Source: Poriferisodalis sp965198245 | GTDB taxonomy: Bacteria; Actinomycetota; Acidimicrobiia; Acidimicrobiales; Poriferisodalaceae | NCBI RefSeq assembly: GCF_965198245.1 | Contig: NZ_OZ240249.1 | Span: forward strand, 3,968,001 to 4,032,000 | Length of the DNA stretch: 64,000 nt | Direction of reading: 5' to 3' | Shown: in pieces, positions 33,069 to 40,533 of the stretch | Layout: each line of letters begins with the position of its first letter | Numbering within the stretch: the first letter of the stretch is position 1 | Translations under genes and position numbers: made by a program | Notes under the pieces: generated by a model | Told to the model about the DNA's origin: nothing | Databases searched by the model: none | Seen by the model: the letters and a program-made list of their open reading frames with translations, nothing else

Positions 33069-33245
33069 ACGGTGTCACATCAAAAGCAGCGTCACGACGG
33101 CCACCACGGCCGAGCCAGCAGCCGAAACCGGGCCCAACCCACATCGCCACAGGCCTGCTTCCCTCACCGCGATTCGTCAACCCGGTGCACGGCCGCAGCG
33201 CAATCTCATGCCGGTCTTGTCACAACAGGCGCATAGAGTGGTGCC

Positions 33246-33719
33246 ATGCAGGGATCACCCGAGGTCATTGAGTTCTTGAACGAAGCACTGACGGCCGAGT
33301 TGACGGCCATCAACCAGTACTTTGCAGCCTCGAAGATCGCCGACAACTGGGGTTACGGCCGGCTGGCCTCGAAGTACCACGAAGAATCGATCTCCGAGAT
33401 GCGTGACGCCGAGAAGCTGATTGAGCGCATCCTGCTGCTCGACGCGCTCCCCAACATGCAGCGCCTCGGAACGGTGATGGTCGGTGAGACCGTGCCCGAG
33501 CAGCTCTCGCTGGATCGACAGCTCGAGGAACACGCCATCGAGCGCTACCGGGCGGGCGTGCGGCTGTGCCTGGAAGAGGGCGACGCAGGCACCAGGGAGT
33601 TGCTCGAACACGTGCTCGCAGGCGAGGAAGAGCACCTCGACTGGATCGAGACCCAGCAGAGCCTCATCGATGACATCGGCGTCGAGCGGTACCTGCTCAG
33701 CCAGATCGGCGCCGGCTAG
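33246..33719 (+). CDS. bfr: Bacterioferritin
   Basis: 157 residues, aligning without gaps to E. coli Bfr over most of its length. The ferroxidase residues Glu18, Glu51, Glu94, Glu127 and His130 are present, and the haem ligand Met52 is conserved (SEMRDAE). His54, which binds one ferroxidase iron in E. coli, is replaced by Asp54. The protein should form a 24-subunit haem-containing iron-storage shell in the cytoplasm. Together with the DtxR regulator and Bfd-like ferredoxin upstream it forms an iron store/release set. The start ATG at 33246 opens MQGSPEVIEFLNEAL, the normal family N-terminus. Confidence 0.95.
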   Translation: MQGSPEVIEFLNEALTAELTAINQYFAASKIADNWGYGRLASKYHEESISEMRDAEKLIERILLLDALPNMQRLGTVMVGETVPEQLSLDRQLEEHAIERYRAGVRLCLEEGDAGTRELLEHVLAGEEEHLDWIETQQSLIDDIGVERYLLSQIGAG

Positions 33720-33791
33720 ATCTGTCGTGACAGACTTTCACCGAGGATCCGCGACAGACATGACGGTGCCACAGCGTGTGGATCAGCCCGT

Positions 33792-34616
33792 GTGAGGGAT
33801 GTCGACTGGGACCTTCTCGCTGCATGCGTCGGCGGTGCCAGCTTCGTGGGCCTTGCCGTCTATCACGCCGTGGCCGGCTACCTCCACTACCGTTACTACG
33901 TCCGCCGGCGCGACGCACTGGAGTCGTGGAAGCTCCAGCCAGAGCGCTTCCTGACGCCCGAGCTTCACCGCCTTGCCATTCGGTCCGGCACTAGGAACAT
34001 GGCTCTGAGCGGTGTGCTGACCGGCGTTCTGGTCTACGCCATCGTCAGCGGCAGCTTCGACCCGCCGATCTACACCGAGATCGCTGGGGCTTCCGGCTGG
34101 GCGTACACCATCGGCTCGACCGTTCTGCTGTTCGTGCTGATGGACTACATCGCCTACTGGGTGCACCGCGCGCTGCACACCAGATTGCTGTTCAGGCGCT
34201 TGCACCGCTTTCACCATCGCTTCGTCGCGACTACGCCGTACGTGGCGATCGCCTTGCACCCGGTCGAACTGCTAGCACTGCAGGCGGCCACGCTGACACC
34301 GCTGCTCGTCATCCCCTTTCACGCAGCGTCGGTCGCCGCAATCCTGCTGTACATCCTCGTGTACAACGTCGTGGACCACTCCGGTGTCAGGCTGACCTCG
34401 GCGTTGCCGTGGCAGCCCCCCTCCCGGTTCCACGATGACCATCACGCCTGGGTCCATGTGAACTTCGGACAGCATCTGATGATCTGGGACCGTCTGCACG
34501 GCACGCTTCGCAGGCACGGCAGGCGCTATGGCCCGGAGGTCTTCGGCGGGCGCGGCGAACGCGATCGCAGCGACGCCGGCGAGGGGCGTGGTCTCGAGCC
34601 GTTCATCAGGTACTGA
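33792..34616 (+). CDS. Sterol desaturase / fatty-acid hydroxylase superfamily membrane di-iron enzyme
   Basis: 274 residues, GTG start. The three histidine boxes of the superfamily are complete: HRALH (125-129, HxxxH), HRFHH (138-142, HxxHH) and HDDHH (214-218, HxxHH) followed by AWVHVNFG. Four or so hydrophobic segments flank them (about 12-30, 72-88, 104-124, 160-195), the usual membrane layout with the di-iron site on the cytoplasmic side. Members include sterol C4 and C5 oxidases, carotenoid hydroxylases and fatty-acid hydroxylases. The nearby sterol C24-methyltransferase (35860-36885) makes a sterol substrate attractive, though this is inference by neighbourhood. It is followed 30 bases later by a multipass membrane protein, so the two are likely co-transcribed. 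Confidence 0.88.
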   Translation: MRDVDWDLLAACVGGASFVGLAVYHAVAGYLHYRYYVRRRDALESWKLQPERFLTPELHRLAIRSGTRNMALSGVLTGVLVYAIVSGSFDPPIYTEIAGASGWAYTIGSTVLLFVLMDYIAYWVHRALHTRLLFRRLHRFHHRFVATTPYVAIALHPVELLALQAATLTPLLVIPFHAASVAAILLYILVYNVVDHSGVRLTSALPWQPPSRFHDDHHAWVHVNFGQHLMIWDRLHGTLRRHGRRYGPEVFGGRGERDRSDAGEGRGLEPFIRY

Positions 34617-34646
34617 CAGGCCAGGTGCTGGCAGCGTGTCCCGACA

Positions 34647-35900
34647 ATGAGAACTCTCCCGTGGGATGCGTCGCCGCATCTACCATGGAAAGTGTTCACC
34701 AGCCCTGCTGAGCAGTGGGCCGCGCAGCCGACGTTCCTGATCGGGGAATACGTCATCATCGGGTGCGCCGTGCTCGCCTTGGTCCACGCGCTCCGTTCTG
34801 GGCGCGCCAATTGGTTCATCTGGGCTGCCGCACTGATCGCCGGCACGGCCAACGATCTGATCTTCATTGCGTTGCCGCTGGTGGACAACTTCTGGCAGGC
34901 GCAGGCGAGCATCATGCTCACTCCACGGCTGCCGCTGTACATCCCGTGCGTGTACGTGCTGTTCATGTATTGGCCGACGGTCGGCATCCGGCGGCTGGGC
35001 TTAGGGCGCTGGTCTGCGTCGGCACTCACCGGCCTGGTCGCCTGCCTGTTCTATGCGCCCTACGACATCGTCGGCGCAAAGTTCCTGTGGTGGACCTGGC
35101 ATGACACCGACCCCGCGATAGCGGAGCGGTTCTTCGGAGCTCCTCTCAGCAGCAGCCTGTGGGTGCTCACGTTCACGGGCTCGTTCGCGCTGGCGATCGA
35201 TCTAGTCGTGCGTGACAGGAACGTCACCCGCACACGGTTCTTCACGGGCCTCGCGCTGGCTGCGTGCCTCATCACTCCGACGATGATGGCGCAAATGTTC
35301 ACATTGCAGTTGACCGACGGCGGCACGCCTGGCTATGCGGCGTTCGGCGTCGGCGTGGCCATTTACGGCATCGTGGCATTGGCACAGCGCAGCCGTTCGG
35401 GCCCGGGCAAGCTCGGTGTCGACTGGCTTGGGCGCGTAGCCGCCGTCTATTTCCTCATGCTCGCTTTCAACATGACCTTCTTCGCACCGCAGTCCCATGT
35501 GAGCGTCGGCATTCACCAGTTGCCCGGCCCTTGCGGCGTCGAGGAGTCCGACATCACTGGTGGGACGCGCGAGAAATACCTCTGCGTGTCGGACTACGAC
35601 GAGGACTACTCGTTCGACTGCGCCACGCCGCCGGCGCACGGGGCTGAGTGGTACACCGTGTGCGGCAGGGAACACTCCAACCACCCGGCGTATGCCGCAG
35701 TCGTCGGAAGCCTCGCGCTCACGGGGATCGTGGTGTTCACCGTGTTGTTCGGCGCGTGGGGGCGCGGCAGCGAGCCGCAGAGCGCGCCTGAACGCACAGG
35801 CCATCGTCGCGTGCAGTCAGCGACCGCACGGCCGTCCGTGCCGGGACACTCGCGAGGGGTTACGCCGGCTTGCGCACCACCACGAAGTGCATCGGGGTAA
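34647..35900 (+). CDS. Multipass membrane protein of unknown function, sterol-locus neighbour
   Basis: 417 residues with about nine hydrophobic helices (for example near 32-50, 58-78, 92-110, 126-142, 168-188, 200-220, 232-248, 264-284, 350-372). Between the last two is an extracytoplasmic loop with four cysteines (PCGVEESD, YLCVSDYDEDYSFDCAT, YTVCGRE), probably disulfide-linked. A cytoplasmic-side WWTWHDTDPA motif near residue 150 looks conserved-like, but I cannot assign a family. The last about 40 residues are hydrophilic and overlap the 3' end of the opposite methyltransferase gene by 41 bases, so the natural C-terminus may tolerate change. Position after the sterol-desaturase-family gene suggests a shared membrane lipid pathway. 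Confidence 0.7.
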   Translation: MRTLPWDASPHLPWKVFTSPAEQWAAQPTFLIGEYVIIGCAVLALVHALRSGRANWFIWAAALIAGTANDLIFIALPLVDNFWQAQASIMLTPRLPLYIPCVYVLFMYWPTVGIRRLGLGRWSASALTGLVACLFYAPYDIVGAKFLWWTWHDTDPAIAERFFGAPLSSSLWVLTFTGSFALAIDLVVRDRNVTRTRFFTGLALAACLITPTMMAQMFTLQLTDGGTPGYAAFGVGVAIYGIVALAQRSRSGPGKLGVDWLGRVAAVYFLMLAFNMTFFAPQSHVSVGIHQLPGPCGVEESDITGGTREKYLCVSDYDEDYSFDCATPPAHGAEWYTVCGREHSNHPAYAAVVGSLALTGIVVFTVLFGAWGRGSEPQSAPERTGHRRVQSATARPSVPGHSRGVTPACAPPRSASG

Positions 35901-36885
35901 AGATCTGCAACCGGCCGGATTCTGCGAGTGCCGCCGCACCGATATTGAGAATTCTCGACGCTCCTGGTGTGCCTCGTGGCACCACCCGGAGAGCCTCGAG
36001 CAGCCGCAGGAAATGGTAGGTCGCCGACCGTCCGAGGCGCGAACTCCTGAGGCTCACCAGCGACAGGCCGGTGCCGACCAAAGGCTCATACCACGGGATC
36101 GAGGGACCATTCTGTTCGGCCAGGTCGCGGGCTTCCAGCGATTCAAAACCCACCTCTTGCAAAGCGCTGTCCACTTCGTGTGTGGAGGGGATGTCTTGGA
36201 GCCCTCCCCCCAGCTCGATGTCGTTCTTGATCTGCTGATGGTGCGAATCCTGCGGGTCAAACCGATCGGTGACGCACCACTCGTGCGAGGCGAAGCAGCC
36301 GCCGGGCTTGAGCAGGCGAAAGGCTTCTGCGAACACATCGATCCGGTCAGGTGCATGACACGTGGAGTCGAACGCGTACAAGGCGTCGAATGACTCGTCC
36401 GGCTGATCGATGTCGGTGAAGTCGGACTCCATGTAGGTGACTGCGTGGCTCAGCTCGGCATCCTCGGTGTACCTGACAGCGCGCTTGATCTGGTAGGCGC
36501 TGATGTTGACGCCCACGATCTGCGACCCCGAGATTCGTGCGATCTCCCGCGCTGGGCCACCCACACCGCATCCCAGATCTGCCACACGCATGCCCGGCCG
36601 CAGGCCAAGAGTGAGTGCGAAATAGTGCTGATGACGCGCTATCGATTCACGGAGACTCTCGCTGGGTACCCGCGGCGCAAAGTGGAATGACTCGCCCCAG
36701 CCGTATTCGTACAAGTCGGTGGCGAGATCGTAGTAGTTCTCTACAAAACCCCAATGGTCGGTGACGCGACGATCTCGACCATTGCGGCGACCAAACTCGA
36801 AACTGCGTTCGTGCGATTCGACGCTCGACTTCACAGCCTCGGGATCGAATGATCGCTTGAGAATTTGAGAGAGCCGCGTCGGCAT
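35860..36885 (-). CDS. Sterol C24-methyltransferase-like SAM-dependent methyltransferase
   Basis: 341 residues, a length like plant and fungal SMT/Erg6 enzymes. The sterol-methyltransferase signatures appear in order: YEYGWGESFHF (59-69), the aromatic-rich sterol region; SAM motif I VADLGCGVGGPAREIA (101-116); VGVNISAYQIKRA (124-136), like the SMT VGINxNxYQ segment; and YAFDSTCHAPD (170-180), equivalent to the SMT EATCHAP loop. The C-terminal SMT domain ends LGRSATYHFLRLLEALR ... GRLQIFTPMHFVVVRKP. Generic class I methyltransferases lack YEYGWG and this C-terminal domain. It should transfer methyl from SAM to C24 of a sterol side chain. No sterol cyclase or squalene epoxidase is visible, so the substrate may be acquired. 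Confidence 0.85.
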   Translation of the reverse strand: MPTRLSQILKRSFDPEAVKSSVESHERSFEFGRRNGRDRRVTDHWGFVENYYDLATDLYEYGWGESFHFAPRVPSESLRESIARHQHYFALTLGLRPGMRVADLGCGVGGPAREIARISGSQIVGVNISAYQIKRAVRYTEDAELSHAVTYMESDFTDIDQPDESFDALYAFDSTCHAPDRIDVFAEAFRLLKPGGCFASHEWCVTDRFDPQDSHHQQIKNDIELGGGLQDIPSTHEVDSALQEVGFESLEARDLAEQNGPSIPWYEPLVGTGLSLVSLRSSRLGRSATYHFLRLLEALRVVPRGTPGASRILNIGAAALAESGRLQIFTPMHFVVVRKPA

Positions 36886-36974
36886 GAGTCGTGACCCGAT
36901 CTGATCCAGGATTCAGCACAGCGCAGGCTAGCGGCATGCAGCGAAACTGCTGGGGTGCCGCACACACGCCCCTG

Positions 36975-36988
36975 CCCCCCCCCCCCCC
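36975..36988. repeat. Poly-C tract (14 C) upstream of the sterol methyltransferase gene
   Basis: Fourteen consecutive C lie about 90 bases upstream of the methyltransferase ATG (36885), in a 132-base gap with no gene. Length change by slippage could alter promoter spacing. It could also be an assembly-sensitive homopolymer. Confidence 0.8.
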
Positions 36989-37017
36989 ACAGCTGCCCGT
37001 CTCACCGAAACAGCGGG

Positions 37018-37587
37018 CTAAGGGACGGCAAGGAGTTCGATTTCGGGGTCGTAGGCGGCCGCTGCGAACCAGAACGTGTCGACGTGCTCGATGGGTTGGG
37101 GCTGGGTGCCCGCCAGCGGGCCGTCGAGTGCCCGGCCGAGCACGGTCCACGTCGAGCCGGTCTGATCGTCGGTGAATGCGGCCGGCCCTGCTGAACTCGC
37201 AGCGTCGGGCATGCGCCAAAACGTCAGGAACTGCCCGTCGACGTTGGGATCGAATACCCCGGTTGCGCCCACGTCGCGGCCGAAGCCCACCTGCTGGTTC
37301 TGGATCGGCGTCGCAGTGCCAGGCAAGTGGAAGGCAACCACCGCCACACCGCCTAGTTCGACTGCTGCGGCCGTAGTGGTTGGAACCGCCGTCTCGACAG
37401 GAGCTTCATGCGAAGTGTCGCTTGGGACAGCTACGTCTTCGCTGTCAAATTTGGTATCCGTGGGCGTCGATGGCTCCATCGCGGTAGTCGCTGCTGGAAG
37501 CGAGCCGGGTGGGCGGGACTCCGGACCGATGGCACAGCCACCACCGATGATCGCCAGAACACAGAGGACTGTGCCGGTGTGCTTCAT
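37018..37587 (-). CDS. Chimeric lipoprotein: A-type lipoprotein N-terminus fused to the C-terminal part of a DUF3179 protein
   Basis: 189 residues from the ATG at 37587. Residues 1-70 (lipoprotein signal with Cys18 in IIGGGC, then LPAATTAMEPSTPTDTKFDS) match the N-termini of the A-type lipoproteins at 39271-40533 and 41915-43162. Residues about 73-189 (VVAFHLPGTATPIQNQQVGF ... HVDTFWFAAAAYDPEIELL) match residues about 330-448 of the DUF3179 protein at 45823-47169 almost without gaps. The DUF3179 N-terminal part containing the CPLCNTA motif is missing. This is a recombination product that kept an open frame and an export signal. Whether it is expressed or functional is unknown. Confidence 0.8.
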   Translation of the reverse strand: MKHTGTVLCVLAIIGGGCAIGPESRPPGSLPAATTAMEPSTPTDTKFDSEDVAVPSDTSHEAPVETAVPTTTAAAVELGGVAVVAFHLPGTATPIQNQQVGFGRDVGATGVFDPNVDGQFLTFWRMPDAASSAGPAAFTDDQTGSTWTVLGRALDGPLAGTQPQPIEHVDTFWFAAAAYDPEIELLAVP

Positions 37588-37594
37588 GGCTGTG

Positions 37595-37730
37595 TGTTGC
37601 TGGCCCATTGTCAGGTTCGAGCGAAGAACCCAACGCACTCGACGAGCCCGGGGCGACGAGTGACGCAAGGTCGCCGCTGTTGGGCGTGCATGTCTGACCG
37701 ACGAGGTGTCCGCCGAAGGGGACTTCGACT
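37595..37730 (-). pseudogene. Remnant of a B-type lipoprotein C-terminus
   Basis: Read on the minus strand, HLVGQTCTPNSGDLASLV and SSSALGSSLEPDNGP match the last about 40 residues of the intact B proteins (NLSGMPCEPHDGNLAALV ... SSSESDNGT). It lies directly upstream of the chimeric lipoprotein start, in the same position B genes hold relative to A genes. No start or full reading frame remains. Confidence 0.65.
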
Positions 37731-37877
37731 TCATCGGGACGTCTGGCGACAGTGGTACCGATCACGGCTGTGGTCGCGGTGACATCGCCGCATGTCATCA
37801 GCGCGCCGTCTCGCGCTCCCCGAACATGCCGTGTCCAATGTGTCCATGAGGCTGCGCCGTCTGCCCGGCAAGCGAAT

Positions 37878-39001
37878 TCACCTCCTGCCCGCATTCTGCG
37901 GGGTGATGTGAGCTGCGACTGCTGGCAGTCGTTCGTGGCTGTAAGAGATGCACGGCTGTTCGTAGAGCCAGCCGCTCGGCGGCAGCCGAAGATCGTCGAG
38001 GGGTGTGTATGAGCCAGGGCTCGCAGCGAGCCGCACTGCGCCATTGGTACCGATGCAGGTCTGCACGGTTCCGTCGCGCAGCGAGATCAGATAGACCTCC
38101 CTGGCTGCGCCGCATGTCGGTTCGTTGTGAACAGATTCGATGGCGATCCGCTCGCCGTCGGTACCTGCGAAGAAGAAGATGCCGTAGTAATCGGCTGTCC
38201 CCGACAGCGGGGCGTCGGGCGGTTCGTGCCTGTGCCCCGGGGCATCTCCGGGCTGGATGTTGGAGGCGCTCACGCGTTCATGGCTCCAAGGCCCGATGTG
38301 GTACTCACGGCGAATGCCGCCGTACTCGAGTACGAATCCGCTGCCGTAGTCGGCGAGCTCGAACACATAGTCGCCGTAGGGCAAAGTTCGCTCCCAAGCC
38401 CCGTCGGGCCACGGTGGCCAGGCCGACGGATCTTCGGGTTCGAGCTCGAATTGCAGGGCGCTGCCCCATCTCAGGTGCGCATTGAGTTCCAATGACCCAG
38501 AGTCGCCGCTGATCGGGGCATTGAACAAGAGCCCGTCTGGACGATCCACCAGGGCATCCCCGCATGCACCAACCCACGAAACGGCTCGGGAGGAACATCG
38601 GCGGAAGGTGATCGTGGCGGCGTGCATCTGTCACTCGAAGGCCTGCTGGCCGTGTCGTCCTCATCACCAGAAGCAGCCGCGGCCGTAATCGGAGGTGCCT
38701 GCGCCGGGGTCGTGTCGTCAGCGGGCGCCGCGCTCACGTGGGGCTCGTCGCGTGTCACTTCCGCGGTGGCGGCCGTCACTGACGTGGCCGTCGTTGAGGT
38801 GTTCGGTCCCACTTCGTCGGTGCTGTTGACCGGCACCGCTTGCCCGGCGGAGGCTGTCGGTGATGGGGCCTCTACGACGACCATCACAGAACCCGACCCG
38901 ATCGGCGTATCGGTGCCGGCGGAGGGCTCAGGCTGGGTACACGACGCCGCCGCACACGCAACAACAATGCCGGCCGACATTGTGCGAATCACCTTGCCCA
39001 T
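37878..39001 (-). pseudogene. Frameshifted hybrid of B-type N-terminus and A-type C-terminus lipoproteins
   Basis: From the ATG at 39001 the frame reads MGKVIRTMSAGIVVACAAASC, a lipoprotein signal almost identical to the B-type proteins, then a Thr/Ala-rich linker to PPEPFRGLVHAG at about 38565. There the A-type sequence continues only after a shift to another frame (DRPDGLLFNAP ... WPPWPDGAWERTLPYGDYVFELADY ... ADYYGIFFFAGTDGERIAIE ... VYLISLRDGTVQTC), running to the stop at 37878. Compared with intact A genes about 30-50 residues around the junction are also altered. Export signal and most of the domain survive, but the frameshift should prevent a full product unless reversed or bypassed. 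Confidence 0.78.
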
Positions 39002-39043
39002 ATCAGCTCCCTGAGAGATCACTGATGCATGCACGAGAGCGTC

Positions 39044-39125
39044 TCATGGCTGTGTTTGATTGGCTCGATTGTCACGTCGGGCGAAGATCCCGAGGCTCTC
39101 GACGAGCCCAAGGTGACGATCGGAC
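39044..39125 (-). pseudogene. Short relic of a B C-terminus / A start junction
   Basis: The bases from 39044 to about 39125 align with the B-to-A junctions at 37585-37660 and 40530-40600 (catggc-gtgt followed by a cattgtca-like block and gacgagccc). No usable reading frame remains. It shows that another B-A unit once stood here. Confidence 0.5.
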
Positions 39126-39270
39126 GGAGCCTCGGCTTCATCAGAACGCCTGGCCTCGGCAGCGCCGAGCACTACGTCAATTGCCGTCACGTTGGTACAT
39201 TTGCGGAATCGCAATCGGTGAATATCACAATTGCCCTCCAAGTCGAATCACTTCCAGTTGAATTGAGTGC

Positions 39271-40533
39271 CTATTCCCCCGAGCGGAACACGAGTTCTGA
39301 AAATGCGTGCCAGTCGGTGTTTGGTCCCCCGAATCTGGCGCTTGCGAATCTGGCACTTGCCACACTCGGGCGGAACAAGGTGCACGGATCTTCGTAGAGC
39401 CATCCGCTGGGAGGCAGCCGAATGTTCTCAATTGGCTCATAGGCACCGTCGCTTGCAGCCAGTCTGAAATCATCGCCACTGTAGAAACTGATACACGGCT
39501 CGACAATGCCTTCAATGAGCGAGATAATGTACAGATCCCTCTGGTAGTGGCACGCAGGCTCATAGTGCGAGTACTCGATCGCGATACGCTCGCCGTCGGT
39601 GCCCGCGAAATAGAACGTACCGTAGTTGTCGTACTCGCTTCCCGATAGGACAGCATTCGAGAAAGTCAGCCCGTCGTCGTTGCCATGACGAGGTGGCCAC
39701 GGCCCTAGGAAGTACTCGCGGCGGATGTCTTGGTATTCGAGCGCGAACCCGTTGGCATATTCCGTCAGCTCAAAGGTGTCATTGCCATATCTCAGGAACC
39801 GCCCGAATGTGGGATCCGGCCATCCCGGCCACTCGACCACCTCACTCGGACCCGGCTGCCACTGCGGTGGGCTGCCCCAATCCGAGCGCACTGTGCCCTC
39901 TTCGAAGTCTCTAGTAATCATTAGGTTCAGGCCGTTAGGGAACACACCCAACGAGGTCTGGCAATACCACGACCCAGGTATCTCCAAGCAAAGATGAGTA
40001 GTGCCCTGATCGCGAGAATGGATGTAATTGAAGCCGATATCAAGAACGGGGCCAAACGTCTCCGATTCCCTCTCGCGGGCGCCGGCATGCACCAGTCCTC
40101 GGAAGGGAACGCTCGGTGACAGGGCTGAAAGGGACCACGCTGACGCACAGGCGATATCCCACGATTGCGTCGCCTCATTCACTGGTTCTTCGGCGGCTGG
40201 CTCAGCTCGAGGATCTTCCTCGGAGCGGCGTTCGCCAGCAGTCACCTCAGGTATCGACAAATCCTTCGGCACAGTTGTGTCGGCCTTTGCGTCGTGAAAC
40301 GCTGTCTCCGTGTCGAGGTCGAGAGGTTCGTCCGAAGACGTGATTGGAGGCTCAGGCGAGTTATCGCCTGAATCGGCGAGCTCTTGGCTGTCAACTTCGG
40401 TGATGGTGGGCGTCGAAGGCTCGATCGCGGTAGTCGTTGCCGGCAGCGAGTCGACATGGGGCGGCCCCGGTTCGGCGGCGCAGCCGCTGATGACGATCAC
40501 CACGGCACCGAGAACAGCGACCACACACTTCAT
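39271..40533 (-). CDS. A-type secreted lipoprotein, copy 1 (unknown family)
   Basis: 420 residues. Lipoprotein signal with Cys18 (VVIVISGC), a Thr/Ser/Asp/Glu-rich linker to about residue 145, then one globular domain of about 260 residues beginning PFRGLVHAG. Recurrent features are paired cysteines (LCLEIPGSWYC, PACHYQRDLYIISL, EPCISF, EDPC), FRYGNDTFELTEYANGFALE, and AGTDGERIAIE. I do not recognise the family. Its domain is paralogous to the B proteins (shared PFRGxVH, TxGxxxAxE, LYIISLxxGxVxxC, LPPSxxLxxxPC). Its ATG overlaps the B1 stop by four bases, so B1-A1 is an operon. It is expected on the outer face of the cytoplasmic membrane. Confidence 0.85.
   Translation of the reverse strand: MKCVVAVLGAVVIVISGCAAEPGPPHVDSLPATTTAIEPSTPTITEVDSQELADSGDNSPEPPITSSDEPLDLDTETAFHDAKADTTVPKDLSIPEVTAGERRSEEDPRAEPAAEEPVNEATQSWDIACASAWSLSALSPSVPFRGLVHAGARERESETFGPVLDIGFNYIHSRDQGTTHLCLEIPGSWYCQTSLGVFPNGLNLMITRDFEEGTVRSDWGSPPQWQPGPSEVVEWPGWPDPTFGRFLRYGNDTFELTEYANGFALEYQDIRREYFLGPWPPRHGNDDGLTFSNAVLSGSEYDNYGTFYFAGTDGERIAIEYSHYEPACHYQRDLYIISLIEGIVEPCISFYSGDDFRLAASDGAYEPIENIRLPPSGWLYEDPCTLFRPSVASARFASARFGGPNTDWHAFSELVFRSGE

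Noticed and set aside
33792..34616. Specific assignment as sterol C5- or C4-oxidase
   Set aside because: Histidine boxes define only the superfamily. Nothing in the sequence fixes the substrate position.
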